A stretch of DNA of 64,000 nt. It comes from Bdellovibrionales bacterium. Its GTDB lineage: Bacteria > Bdellovibrionota > Bdellovibrionia > Bdellovibrionales > UBA1609. The stretch's first letter is position 1. Every line of letters starts with the position of its first letter. Location of the stretch: assembly GCA_020630675.1 (NCBI GenBank), contig JAHDIR010000007.1, positions 20,581 through 84,580 on the forward strand. The letters run 5' to 3'. The position numbers and the translations under genes were made by a program. Positions 38,614-47,323 of the stretch are shown here, piece after piece. The notes under the pieces are model-generated. The model did no database searches. It saw nothing but the letters and a program-made list of their open reading frames with translations, and was not told the origin of the DNA.

Positions 38614-40308
38614 ATGCAAAATCGAAAGCCATTTGAAACTTTCATTTCAACAATTTTACTCGTAGCTATAGCTATGCTAGCGCCAGTGGCTCTGTTTTGC
38701 TTTTGGTCAGATTCTGAAATGTGGGCTGTAACTAGTAACTTTCATATGTTTTCTGATCAGTGGCACAATCACTTAATAAAACCCCTTTTTGGGCTCGGAT
38801 TATTCTTGGTGAGTCATATTGGTAATATTTTTAATGCTAATATTATGGATGCCTCTCGACTCTTTTTTTACTTAAATTCCCTTCTTTCTGTATATTTATT
38901 TTTTCGTTTATCTAACCAGTTAACAAAAGATCGTAGTTTATCTTTGATGGTTGTTTTAGCTTTAGTGAGTACATCTTACTTTTGGGAACGCTCTTTTCGG
39001 GTGAGATCAGATCTTATTACGCTAACGATTTATTTGATAGTGTTAAATTTACTTTACGGGCCTCAAGTGGGACATATTAAAACGAGAATGCTTTCGTGGC
39101 TTCTTATGGTTATTAATATTTTTATAACAGCAAAGAGCTTAATTTTTTTACTGTTAGTTTGCTGGTCTTATCAAAGTTTACTTATTCCCTCTGGCCAATT
39201 TAAGTCAAAAAAACTTCTATTAGGGGTGGCTTTCTTTGGTTGTCTTTTGGTTTTTATGAATCAGGAGGCTCTTCTTTTTTTTATTAATAGCTTTAATGGA
39301 ACTGGCGGTGAATTGCCTTATTTTTCGATACAGAGGTGGGAGCATGTATTTCGGTTTTTGAGTAAAAATTTAATGTTGTATTTATTTTTGTTTTTCCCTT
39401 TGGCATCTAAAGTTATTTACTCAAAATGGTCATCTGACGATAAGTTCTTTAAACTGTCTTGTGGTTTGTTGTTGTGGTTTTTTCTTCACCCAAATAAATT
39501 TCCATTTTTTCTTTATATGCTTTTGCCATTTATATTGTTGGGGTTGTTGAATAATCCATTTTTTAAAAAAAATATATTGAAATTATTAGCCGGAAATCAT
39601 TGGCAAAAAGCTGTAATTTTTGTTTGTATTGTGTTTTTGTCTTACCAAGTTGTTAAGCATGGCGCCTATGTTTTTTACGAGCACAACAATATCAACCAAA
39701 AGAAAACTCAGTCTCATTTATGTTCGGAGCTAAATCAATTTCCTAAAGCGAGAGTTCTTGACCCCATTGGTGTTTGCCCAAAACGTAAAAATAGTTTTTT
39801 TTGGTTTCTGGGGCCATCTCATGAAAATAAACTTATGCTTAAAAGTATTGTTGATCATAAAGTTGATATTATATTGTTGGTGGCTAAAATGGGGTACCTT
39901 CAACCTGAGCTTGGAAAGCTTGGCCAAAAAGATTTTTTTTATGTATCGCCAGGAGTATTGGTCAGAGCTTTAACTTTTGATAATTCTCAACGAGTTCTAA
40001 CCCATGAAGATCTAAAGTTAGAATTAGAAAAAGAATTTCATGTAAAGTCCCAACAAATTTTATCGGAGCTGTCAAACTTGGGGGGAGCAAAGAAAAAAAA
40101 ATTGAATTTGCCGGCAAACTATTCAGCAATGTCTGCAGTTGAGAAAAAAAGTTTGTACAACGAGTTTAGTTCTGCAATGGACCATGGTGACTCCTCTTTG
40201 CCCTTTATCGATGATTACGACCGTATCAAATTGAGTCCATTTTCGATTGGACTGTCTCAAGCTGGCTATACATTGAATAGTCTTTTTCGGCACGATTCTG
40301 AGTTATAA
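38614..40308 (+). CDS. Multi-pass membrane protein, GT-C-like, unknown function
   Basis: 564 residues. About nine or ten hydrophobic segments in the first 360 residues, then a soluble C-terminal part of about 200 residues. The layout, with an early acidic residue in SDSEMW after the first membrane segment and polar loops such as ERSFRVRSD, resembles GT-C glycosyltransferases that use polyprenyl-linked sugars, but no diagnostic motif is certain. The next gene begins 37 bases later with its own candidate promoter. Not identified further. Confidence 0.7.
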   Translation: MQNRKPFETFISTILLVAIAMLAPVALFCFWSDSEMWAVTSNFHMFSDQWHNHLIKPLFGLGLFLVSHIGNIFNANIMDASRLFFYLNSLLSVYLFFRLSNQLTKDRSLSLMVVLALVSTSYFWERSFRVRSDLITLTIYLIVLNLLYGPQVGHIKTRMLSWLLMVINIFITAKSLIFLLLVCWSYQSLLIPSGQFKSKKLLLGVAFFGCLLVFMNQEALLFFINSFNGTGGELPYFSIQRWEHVFRFLSKNLMLYLFLFFPLASKVIYSKWSSDDKFFKLSCGLLLWFFLHPNKFPFFLYMLLPFILLGLLNNPFFKKNILKLLAGNHWQKAVIFVCIVFLSYQVVKHGAYVFYEHNNINQKKTQSHLCSELNQFPKARVLDPIGVCPKRKNSFFWFLGPSHENKLMLKSIVDHKVDIILLVAKMGYLQPELGKLGQKDFFYVSPGVLVRALTFDNSQRVLTHEDLKLELEKEFHVKSQQILSELSNLGGAKKKKLNLPANYSAMSAVEKKSLYNEFSSAMDHGDSSLPFIDDYDRIKLSPFSIGLSQAGYTLNSLFRHDSEL

Positions 40309-40309
40309 G

Positions 40310-40337
40310 TTGAAACTCAGCTAAAAGCCTTTAAACT
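40310..40337 (+). promoter_or_regulatory. Candidate promoter close to the prepilin start codon
   Basis: TTGAAA (40310-40315), 16-base spacer, TAAACT (40332-40337), then eight bases to ATG 40346, with no Shine-Dalgarno between. Confidence 0.4.
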
Positions 40338-40345
40338 TATGAGTA

Positions 40346-41191
40346 ATGATTTTTTCTCATTTTTTAAAAAATAATCGTGGTTTTTCATTGATGGAATTAA
40401 TTGCCGCTACGGCACTGGTCGCCATTGGTATGGTGACTTTGTCTACCCTGACTTATATTGCATCGGCTTACTCCTTGTCCTTACGAGAAGAATTTACGGC
40501 ATTATCTCAAAGCTACCGATTAGAGTATGAATTGCGTAAGTTTGTTTCGTTAGCCGTTAGAGTAAGAGCTTCTGGTGTGGCGCCAGCTGCCTTCGAGGGG
40601 CAATTTTCTGATAACTTTCAGTGTGATAATGTTGTTGGAGCTGCTGGGAGTTTGAACTGTCCAGCGGATTGGAAAGAGGTCGCTGTATTTTTACGAGAGA
40701 ACTCTACAGGGGGGATGGGAGCTCCGGGCGATGATGAAAGGGGGCTTGCCGCTACTGGCATTTGGTATAAAAAACCAACTCATGATTTGGTTAACCCTCT
40801 CTCAGGTGGCGTGGTTATAGATAGTGGCTCAGGAGGAGTGGGGAATATTCTTCAGGCTGGAAATGGAAAAATGATTTTTAATCAAATGGCTGCTTTTGGT
40901 ATGCAAAGAAGAGACACAAGAAGTGGACTTGCTAGTGTGACTTTCAACTCTACTTTTAGGTACCATGGAGTTTCACAACTAAAAACTTGGTGTCCGCAAA
41001 ATGAAATTGGTGGTTTTTGTAATTTTGGGGCCAATAACACTCCGAACTTTTATGATAATAATTATAGTTTTCGTATTAGTTTAACTAATAATTTATTGAG
41101 CCAACAAGAAGATAACGGAAGCGGCTTAGAAATGCGAGTGTTAGGGCCCATACACTTTTTTAAACCTATTACGCCAAGGCGAGAAAACTAA
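40346..41191 (+). CDS. Prepilin-like minor pilin, PilW-type
   Basis: 281 residues. Class III signal: leader MIFSHFLKNNRG then FSLMELIAATALVAIG, with Gly-1 and Glu5 present. The long N-terminal helix (to about residue 60) is followed by a large domain, the PilW-like pattern of minor pilins that prime type IV pilus assembly. Only a few cysteines. Its TAA overlaps the start of the next gene (TAATG), so the two are co-translated. Assignment to PilW rather than GspJ rests on size and neighbours. Confidence 0.75.
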   Translation: MIFSHFLKNNRGFSLMELIAATALVAIGMVTLSTLTYIASAYSLSLREEFTALSQSYRLEYELRKFVSLAVRVRASGVAPAAFEGQFSDNFQCDNVVGAAGSLNCPADWKEVAVFLRENSTGGMGAPGDDERGLAATGIWYKKPTHDLVNPLSGGVVIDSGSGGVGNILQAGNGKMIFNQMAAFGMQRRDTRSGLASVTFNSTFRYHGVSQLKTWCPQNEIGGFCNFGANNTPNFYDNNYSFRISLTNNLLSQQEDNGSGLEMRVLGPIHFFKPITPRREN

Positions 41192-42018
41192 TGTTTAAAA
41201 TACTTAAAAGTTCCCGAGGAGTCGGGTTTATTGGTTTTGTTATTATTATTGGAGTTGTCATGTTGGGCCTTGTCGGGGCAGTTATGACTTCATTAAGTGG
41301 CGCACGTAAAGAAGCCGCCAGGTTTAGACGAGGCACAACCTCTTTGTTGATGATGCAACAGTTAGGATCTATAGCCTTAAAGGCTCATAATGATTTTACT
41401 AGTCAAAATGATTGTTTGCATGTGCCGGGTAGTACGCCGGTAGGTAATAATGGTGCTGGTGCGGGTAACAAAGCCTTCTGTCAGCCGGCACAAATTTGTA
41501 TCTCTGATCCTGATGATGCTTCCTTAGATAATAACGATGCTATTACTGTTTGTAGCGATGATGATTTTATTCGTTTTGAAAAAATGGATATAACTCAGGA
41601 AGGCAATCAAGTGTCCATTGATTTTAATATTCACCACAAAGACTTATTTAAAAAGTGGAAGTATGCCTACTATGACTTTGTGTTAAAAGCTCATGACTTT
41701 GCTTTTGAAAAACTTGAGTATGCCACTAATTCTTTATCAGCTCAGGTTTCGGTTCCTTTTGATTTTGATACTGGAGCTCCAGCTGTGGCCAAGCCCAGTT
41801 ACTGTAATCAGGCTGGCTGCGGAAATGCTTGTGTGGGAACTCTTTGCAAAGAGTGTGCAGCTGTTATTGGTGGAGCTTATCCCGCCGATGAGGTGCCTTG
41901 TATGCGCTTTCGGGTATGTCCAAGAATGGTGGCTTGTGATGCCGGAAACCCTGGGCAATGGTATGTTCAAAAAATTGGTATTTTGCAAAATGCCGCTGCT
42001 CCTCCAGGGCCTCTTTAA
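41191..42018 (+). CDS. Cys-rich prepilin-like protein lacking Glu5
   Basis: 275 residues. N-terminus MFKILKSSRGVGFIGFVIII resembles a prepilin signal, but the Glu at position 5 is absent. GspK and some PilX-type subunits, which sit at the filament tip, also lack it, so a tip role is plausible. The C-terminal third is Cys-rich (YCNQAGCGNACVGTLCKEC, then VPCMRFRVCPRMVAC), about a dozen Cys in all, suggesting extracellular disulfides. Coupled to the preceding minor pilin by TAATG. Function not proven. Confidence 0.65.
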   Translation: MFKILKSSRGVGFIGFVIIIGVVMLGLVGAVMTSLSGARKEAARFRRGTTSLLMMQQLGSIALKAHNDFTSQNDCLHVPGSTPVGNNGAGAGNKAFCQPAQICISDPDDASLDNNDAITVCSDDDFIRFEKMDITQEGNQVSIDFNIHHKDLFKKWKYAYYDFVLKAHDFAFEKLEYATNSLSAQVSVPFDFDTGAPAVAKPSYCNQAGCGNACVGTLCKECAAVIGGAYPADEVPCMRFRVCPRMVACDAGNPGQWYVQKIGILQNAAAPPGPL

Positions 42019-42054
42019 TTAACTTTCAATATTTAAATATCAAATGAATTTACC

Positions 42055-43863
42055 TTATGGTGGGTAAGTGTAAGGAGTGCACATGGGCTCCCCAGAAAGT
42101 GGTGTATTTACGCAGCATCCTCTAGGGTCGCAAGTGTAATAACCAGCAGCATAAACGGGGTCATTGGCATATAAGGGGTCCCATGCCCTGTTGGGGTCTC
42201 CTGGAAACTCATTAAAGCAAAGTGTTCCTGCAGTAACACACTGGGGAGGGGCAGTAGCATTCGTAGAATAATTGGTTGAAATGAGGTCATAGTTTACGCC
42301 TGTATCGAGGTTTCCTAAAGAGTCGTTGACGTATTGTCTGCGGGCCGTGACAAAAGCATTATCGATGGGGTCGGCCACATTACTAATAACTGGTCCGCCT
42401 AACGGCGTAGAAGCAGCATCTGTTAATGTGACAGCCGCGGAAATATTTCCCGCAGTATCAACAGCCACGACCTCCATTCCATATTGACAGTACTGTTGAG
42501 CAGGGCCACCACTGGTGATGGTGTATTCTAGTCGAAAAACTACTCGTTGCGTTCGGTCTCCAGAGTTATTAAGGGCGGCATCAGCAGCTGAGGCATTAAA
42601 TGGGTCGCGGTCATTCACTCGGCTGGTAGCTCCGCCATTTGCTGCCACTCCACAAAGAGTGACCTGGTGGCAAGGCACCCAAGTGCCGGGGCCGAGTAGG
42701 CCAACACCGGCGGTGGCCGTGGGGCCAACGGTACTTGGGTCAGTGACAGGAGGTCCTGGAGGCACATAAGGCCCTGTACTATAACGAACCGGAGCCACCA
42801 CGCTAACAGACGGGTCGATGCAAGCTTTATTTCCACCATTGGGAATAGCTGGGGCAGGAGCTGTCGGGTCTTGAACATAAGTGAGCGGGGTAGATGTGTC
42901 TCGGCAAAAGTAAAGAGTACCCTCTTCAAGGTCGTTATTTTCGATGCCTAACATAACTGTGACATTATTAGTGACTGTTGGTAGCCCTGGCTGGCAAATA
43001 TTGGCGGCGACATTTGGATTTTGCACCCCAGAGTTGTATTCATTTTTACTAACTTCAAAAAAAGTAACTTCTGGAGGGTTTACATCTGGTGAGTATTGAA
43101 AATCATGACTAGCCTCACAGGTTCTGTTCTCACCATTTTCTGTATAGCTAACTTGCACTCCAAGCCTCATACCAAGATCTTCACGGGTGAAAATTGGGTC
43201 GGGAGTCATTGTTAAGGGCGGAACGGGAGCTACGACAGCATTTGAACTTCTTGGTTTTATATAAATGGTTCCTAATCCGCAAACAGGGTTTCCGGTGTTT
43301 AGGTCGTAAGGAGAGGACTTAATAGTAATAACAGGGTTTCCTTCTTTGGCGATATCCCCGGCTACATAGTTGGCACCGCCAGCATTGGCAGGGTCAGTGT
43401 CTACACTGGTTAGAGGAGCGTAGGCACGCCATTGGTTACAAAAGGCATTGTCAGAATTATAAATACTCGTAAGCACGCGAATAGAACTACTAATTAATAG
43501 ATAAGAGTTATGTTCGTAATTACTTCCACCAATATTTGATATAAAAGGAGCCGTCGCTATATTAATGTTTTGCCATTGATCGCCATTATTGATTCGGCCA
43601 TCTAAGTTATCAACAGGATCTTCCGAAAACAAGGGGCCCTCATTGGGAATATAGGTTCTTATACGACCAGAAACCGAAGCATCTTTTACTTTTTCAATGA
43701 CAGACTTTGCAATTGATAAGCATGAGGTATTCATTTTTGCCGTTTTAGACACTTTACGAACAACACCAAATTGAGTGACAACGAGGGCTAGGGTGGCAAT
43801 AACACTGAGGCCAGCTAAAGCTTCAATGATTGAAAAACCCTGGTTGTTACGAATTGTTTTCAT
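42055..43863 (-). CDS. Very large Cys-rich prepilin-like surface protein
   Basis: 602 residues. Leader MKTIRNNQG followed by FSIIEALAGLSVIATLALVV, a class III signal with Glu5. The N-terminal helix is followed by more than 500 residues with Pro/Thr/Asn-rich, beta-type sequence, several short Cys pairs (CHQVTLCG, CVTAGTLC) and a Cys-rich C-terminus CDPRGCCVNTPLSGEPMC. Far larger than ordinary minor pilins, so it may be a pilin-anchored adhesin or tip subunit (inference). AAAGGGA precedes ATG. It converges on the preceding prepilin pair, 36 bases apart. Confidence 0.7.
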   Translation of the reverse strand: MKTIRNNQGFSIIEALAGLSVIATLALVVTQFGVVRKVSKTAKMNTSCLSIAKSVIEKVKDASVSGRIRTYIPNEGPLFSEDPVDNLDGRINNGDQWQNINIATAPFISNIGGSNYEHNSYLLISSSIRVLTSIYNSDNAFCNQWRAYAPLTSVDTDPANAGGANYVAGDIAKEGNPVITIKSSPYDLNTGNPVCGLGTIYIKPRSSNAVVAPVPPLTMTPDPIFTREDLGMRLGVQVSYTENGENRTCEASHDFQYSPDVNPPEVTFFEVSKNEYNSGVQNPNVAANICQPGLPTVTNNVTVMLGIENNDLEEGTLYFCRDTSTPLTYVQDPTAPAPAIPNGGNKACIDPSVSVVAPVRYSTGPYVPPGPPVTDPSTVGPTATAGVGLLGPGTWVPCHQVTLCGVAANGGATSRVNDRDPFNASAADAALNNSGDRTQRVVFRLEYTITSGGPAQQYCQYGMEVVAVDTAGNISAAVTLTDAASTPLGGPVISNVADPIDNAFVTARRQYVNDSLGNLDTGVNYDLISTNYSTNATAPPQCVTAGTLCFNEFPGDPNRAWDPLYANDPVYAAGYYTCDPRGCCVNTPLSGEPMCTPYTYPP

Positions 43864-44213
43864 AAGTCCCTTTAGCTCAAAGGTATGAGGTATAAATATA
43901 GATAATTATCAACCCAACCCCTCTATGGATTATTTTACCATTATAGCCTGTTTTTTCAGTACTTTGTCAATTTTGTCACCAAGTTGAGACAATCTCTTAT
44001 GAGACTTACGGGAGTGTACGAGTGGGGTGGGAAAGTATGGGCTTTAAGTTTCAAAATGAGTCAAATATAATGCGCAGCAGGAATTTTGTTCGGGCCCTGT
44101 CTTACAATCTGAAATTAAGTCTGAATAGGCCCAAGCCACTTGGAGTTCCGTCTTGTGCCAAGGGAAAAATGTGCTTATAGTTAGCTCCAATAAAACCCTT
44201 AATATTGGAAAGC
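43864..44213. other. Divergent spacer between large prepilin and glycosyltransferase
   Basis: 350 bases without a supportable gene. It carries the minus-strand promoter at 43940-43970. For the plus-strand gene, TAATAT (44200-44205) lies eight bases before ATG 44214 but lacks a good -35. TCTC-TTAT-GAGA (about 43994) is a small hairpin of no clear role. Confidence 0.5.
43940..43970 (-). promoter_or_regulatory. Promoter for the large prepilin gene
   Basis: On the minus strand: TTGACA (43970-43965), 19-base spacer, TATAAT (43945-43940). Both hexamers are perfect; the spacer is two bases longer than ideal, which could make it activator-dependent. The leader would be about 70 bases. Confidence 0.55.
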
Positions 44214-45035
44214 ATGAGCCAGTCTCCTAAAATTTCATTTTGTATTTCTTCATCTGGTCGTGAGTCTTCTTTGAATCATTGTTTGCAGAGCATTTACAAT
44301 CAAAGCTTTTCAAGCTTTGAGGTTTTAGTGGCCACCTCTTGCCAAGAAATGAACCAAAATCTAAAAAATTGTAAGGTTTTCCTCTGTGAAAACCATGTGG
44401 GAAAAACGAGAAACACTCTCAAATCGCAGGCTAAGGGAGAGTGGTTAATTTTTTTGGATGAAGATGTTGAGTTAATAGGAACTGATTTTGTTAAGTATTT
44501 TTTAAGTTTGGTTGCTGAAAACTCAGTAAATGTTTTCGGTGGATTTTACTTATCTGCAAGCGATGCCTCTTTGATAGACCGAGCTTATAATATGACTTGC
44601 AATCTATGGTTGTTAAAAAGTGACCTTCAGGGGCCTCAAGTATTAGGTGGTATTTATGCTATTCGTTCTGGAGATATTCCCGATTATTATGATGGTTACT
44701 CTTTTGGCGGAGAAGAGCACCCGTATTTCAGTTTGCTTCTTAAGAATAATTTTCAAATTAAAGTTTGCAAAGATTGGAAGGTCAGGCATAAACCTTACCA
44801 TACATTAAGAAGTTTCTTTCGGCGAGCCTGGCTTCATGGTCTTTTTAAGCCAACAGTCAATTGTGAAAAATTACGTTGGCAGCTATTTTTTAGCTATAAA
44901 GAAAATATGAGAGTTAAAGTTTTAGCCGGCTTTTATTTTTTTACTGTTTACTCTTGTCATATTAGTCATAAAGTCTTGCGTTGGAAGTTCTCTTGGCCAA
45001 GGTGGGCCGGAAAGCCAAGAACTCCTGCCGTTTAA
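44214..45035 (+). CDS. Family 2 glycosyltransferase
   Basis: 273 residues. GT-A fold: nucleotide-binding start ISFCISSSGRESSLNHCLQS, DxD-type motif FLDEDVELIG near residue 85, and acceptor-side FGGEEHPYFSLLLK near 165 with the ED/EE catalytic pair. The C-terminus is basic and aromatic. The donor and acceptor are unknown. ATG 44214 is taken; the TTG at 44205 is less likely. Confidence 0.8.
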   Translation: MSQSPKISFCISSSGRESSLNHCLQSIYNQSFSSFEVLVATSCQEMNQNLKNCKVFLCENHVGKTRNTLKSQAKGEWLIFLDEDVELIGTDFVKYFLSLVAENSVNVFGGFYLSASDASLIDRAYNMTCNLWLLKSDLQGPQVLGGIYAIRSGDIPDYYDGYSFGGEEHPYFSLLLKNNFQIKVCKDWKVRHKPYHTLRSFFRRAWLHGLFKPTVNCEKLRWQLFFSYKENMRVKVLAGFYFFTVYSCHISHKVLRWKFSWPRWAGKPRTPAV

Positions 45036-45055
45036 TTTTGAACTCTTAAGCATAA

Positions 45056-45748
45056 CTAACTTAAAAAACGACTTTTTAATATAGCTCCTAAAAATAGGAT
45101 TCCATCTTTAGCGGGACTAAGTTTAGAGTGTCCTGTTCGCTCTTCGTAATTAATGGGAACTTGAGCGAAGAGAGTTTTAGTTTTTAGCAAGTGTAAACTT
45201 AAGTTGAGAGTAAAATTTAAACGGTTAGGAAGTTTTGGAATTAACTCTAAAACTTGGGCGCGATGAAATAACCACATTCCTGAACAAGGGTCTTTAATAG
45301 AGGTTGCGTATAAAAATTGAATTAATTTTTGAAAGAAGCGGTTGCCAAGACTTCGTAAAAAAGGCATTCCCGACTGAGTATGTTGACGGTAACCAACAAC
45401 AAATTGGACTTTATTATTTAACTGCTGAATCATTTCTAGTAAGTAAGAGGGTGGGTAGGTGTTGTCCATATCATATATAGCCACAAAATCTCCTCTAGCT
45501 TGTCCAATTCCATTTTTTATCGAGGCTCCATAGCCTTGAGGAGTGCTATGAGAAATCACGCGCACATCTTGAAAGGCTTTAAGCTCTTGTAAGCTTTGGT
45601 CACTAGAGCCATCATTTACAACAATGACCTCAACGTTTTGCCAGTTTGGTAGCTGTAAAATTTGCTTTTTGGCAATGAGAGTTTTTTTTAGAACTTCAGG
45701 AATAGCTTTGGCTTCATTTAAGCTAGGTATTACAATTGATAAATTCAT
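45056..45748 (-). CDS. Family 2 glycosyltransferase, dolichyl-phosphate-mannose synthase-like
   Basis: 230 residues. MNLSIVIPSLNEAKAIPEVL, VNDGSSDQS and the DxD motif YDMDNTYPP are typical of polyprenyl-phosphate glycosyltransferases; GYGASIKNGIGQARGD also matches that subgroup. No C-terminal membrane segments, so a soluble or peripheral form. ATG 45748 is chosen over TTG 45769 because a promoter (-10 TACTAT) lies within the extension. Divergent from the next glycosyltransferase, and possibly supplies a lipid-linked sugar to a membrane enzyme such as the protein at 38614 (inference). Confidence 0.8.
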   Translation of the reverse strand: MNLSIVIPSLNEAKAIPEVLKKTLIAKKQILQLPNWQNVEVIVVNDGSSDQSLQELKAFQDVRVISHSTPQGYGASIKNGIGQARGDFVAIYDMDNTYPPSYLLEMIQQLNNKVQFVVGYRQHTQSGMPFLRSLGNRFFQKLIQFLYATSIKDPCSGMWLFHRAQVLELIPKLPNRLNFTLNLSLHLLKTKTLFAQVPINYEERTGHSKLSPAKDGILFLGAILKSRFLS

Positions 45749-45764
45749 GGAGTCATAGTATTTA
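45736..45764 (+). promoter_or_regulatory. Plus-strand promoter overlapping its divergent neighbour
   Basis: TTGATA (45736-45741), 17-base spacer, TATTTA (45759-45764), then seven bases to GTG 45772. Its -10 overlaps the minus-strand -10 by two bases, so the two promoters cannot both be occupied. Confidence 0.45.
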
Positions 45765-45783
45765 AGCAACTGTGACTAGGCAA
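45755..45783 (-). promoter_or_regulatory. Minus-strand promoter overlapping its divergent neighbour
   Basis: Minus strand: TTGCCT (45783-45778), 17-base spacer, TACTAT (45760-45755), then six bases to ATG 45748. No Shine-Dalgarno is present; the transcript may be leaderless. Confidence 0.5.
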
Positions 45784-46770
45784 TCTTGTGTAAAAACTAA
45801 AAATGCAATGCACAATGTAAGTGTGGGCCTGGTTTATTTCAATGAAATTCATCAATTACAATCTTGTTTGGAGTCTTTGTTTGTTGAAAGTAACCGTCAA
45901 TATATATTAGAGCTCATTGTAGTTTTCAATAGTCAAAAGCATGTGGCCGCAGAGAAAATTCTTACTAACTTTCATAAAAAATACCCACGTATTACTTTTC
46001 GATTATTACCATTTGAAGAAAATAATATAGGGCTGGCTCGAAGAAGAATAGTTAACGCCAGTAAAGGTCAGTATCTGTGTTTCACAGACCCTGATTGCCG
46101 TGTTAGTTCGGATTGGCTTTTTAAATTTTTGTATTATTTTCATCTGTTAAATCGAAAAGATAAAAACTGTGCGGCTCTGACAGGAGCTACAAAATTAAGT
46201 CCTGACAGTCCTGCTCACATATTAAATTATTTCTTAAAGCACAAATGGTTAAGTTTAAAGTCGGGGCAAACTTGGCAAGCTTCGTCACCACATCTTGTAG
46301 ATCACACCCAAACGTCTAACAGTTTTTTTGTGGTAAAAATCTTGAGAAAAGTGGGAAATTTTTCTCCGGCTTTTTCTGTCGCCGGTGAGGATTTAGAGCT
46401 AGGGTTGAGGTTAGGGGAAAATGGATTTCACCAGTATATTTGCCCTGGCCCTTTAGTTTTTCACCAAACCAGTGAAAATTGGAAAGCTTGGTTTCTTCGT
46501 TGTTTAAAATTAGGTGGCGGTCAGTATAACTCTTATTTGGGTTATAGGTTTTGTCATCGAGCTTTTCTTATATTTTTTGTTGGATTAATGTTGGCTTCTC
46601 AGTCTTTTTATTTTTTTCATATACTGTTAACTGTTTTAGTGATTTTACTTTTAAATTTAAAAGTAAATAAACAACAAAAATCATTAGCTATGCTGTTGGC
46701 ATTAATTTTTACCGGAGTTTTTTATAGCTTGGGTTTAGTAAGGTCGTATGGTCAAAAAGAGACCCTCTAA
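45772..46770 (+). CDS. Family 2 glycosyltransferase with C-terminal membrane segments
   Basis: 332 residues. GT-A domain: VGLVYFNEIHQLQSCLESL, GLARRRIVNASKGQYLCF, DxD-type FTDPDCRVS and the acidic AGEDLELGLRLGENG near 205. Two hydrophobic segments (about 262-305) anchor it to the inner membrane. GTG 45772 is supported by the promoter just upstream; ATG 45808 is possible. Probably extends a surface polysaccharide or glycolipid; the sugar is unknown. Confidence 0.8.
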   Translation: MTRQSCVKTKNAMHNVSVGLVYFNEIHQLQSCLESLFVESNRQYILELIVVFNSQKHVAAEKILTNFHKKYPRITFRLLPFEENNIGLARRRIVNASKGQYLCFTDPDCRVSSDWLFKFLYYFHLLNRKDKNCAALTGATKLSPDSPAHILNYFLKHKWLSLKSGQTWQASSPHLVDHTQTSNSFFVVKILRKVGNFSPAFSVAGEDLELGLRLGENGFHQYICPGPLVFHQTSENWKAWFLRCLKLGGGQYNSYLGYRFCHRAFLIFFVGLMLASQSFYFFHILLTVLVILLLNLKVNKQQKSLAMLLALIFTGVFYSLGLVRSYGQKETL

Positions 46771-46786
46771 AAATTAAAAGTAAATT

Positions 46787-47257
46787 TTAGTTTTTAATAT
46801 ATTTTGACAACTTTTTTTCAATTTGTAAATGAATATACTCCTCTTCATTTATGGCTAAGGGTGAATGCGCCCCTCTTTTTTTGTTGTTACTAAGAAAATT
46901 AAGCGAGTAATAAAGAAAAGTTAAAAGAAAAAAAATAACAGTGCTAAATAAAATCCATTTTTTTTCATTGGTCCAACGGCTGGCTTGTTGTTGTGACCAT
47001 TTTATATAAACATTACTAAAATCTCGATCGGTATTGGCTGTTTTCATAAACCATAAATGAAGTTGGTTTTTATAGGACTCACCTAAGGAGGGGTCTATTG
47101 AAATCTCTATGAGGCCTTGATTAGTTCTGACATCAAAGAGTTCTTCTTCTAAGCTTTGTGCGAGTTGATTTTGAATTTTTTGAACACGTGATGGCTTGAG
47201 AGGCTCAGCCTGAACGAATAAAGATAAAAATAAAAGTGCTGTAAAAAGTGAAGTCAT
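46787..47257 (-). CDS. Exported single-pass membrane protein, unknown function
   Basis: 156 residues. Signal peptide MTSLFTALLFLSLFVQAEP with likely cleavage after VQA, an extracytoplasmic domain of about 80 residues, a membrane helix (KKWILFSTVIFFLLTFLYYSL) described here only by position about 101-121, and a short basic cytoplasmic tail. Not recognised. ATG 47257 is taken because a TTG-initiated extension to 47293 would contain its promoter. It follows the HExxH protein gene on the same strand by about 66 bases. Confidence 0.6.
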   Translation of the reverse strand: MTSLFTALLFLSLFVQAEPLKPSRVQKIQNQLAQSLEEELFDVRTNQGLIEISIDPSLGESYKNQLHLWFMKTANTDRDFSNVYIKWSQQQASRWTNEKKWILFSTVIFFLLTFLYYSLNFLSNNKKRGAHSPLAINEEEYIHLQIEKKLSKYIKN

Positions 47258-47264
47258 ATTTGTG

Positions 47265-47293
47265 ACTATAGCATTTCTGGTGATAAGGCTCAA
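47265..47293 (-). promoter_or_regulatory. Promoter for the 46787-47257 gene
   Basis: Minus strand: TTGAGC (47293-47288), 17-base spacer, TATAGT (47270-47265), then seven bases to ATG 47257 with no Shine-Dalgarno. Confidence 0.5.
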
Positions 47294-47323
47294 TGAGATA
47301 GATCTTTATGTTTAACCCTTTTG

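Noticed and set aside
42515..42929. Open frames on both strands over the large prepilin gene
   Set aside because: Shadow frames: the minus-strand gene has an intact signal, ribosome-binding site and promoter, while these lack all three.
44200..44213. TAATAT eight bases before the glycosyltransferase at 44214 as another leaderless case
   Set aside because: No acceptable -35 hexamer at 16-18 bases upstream.
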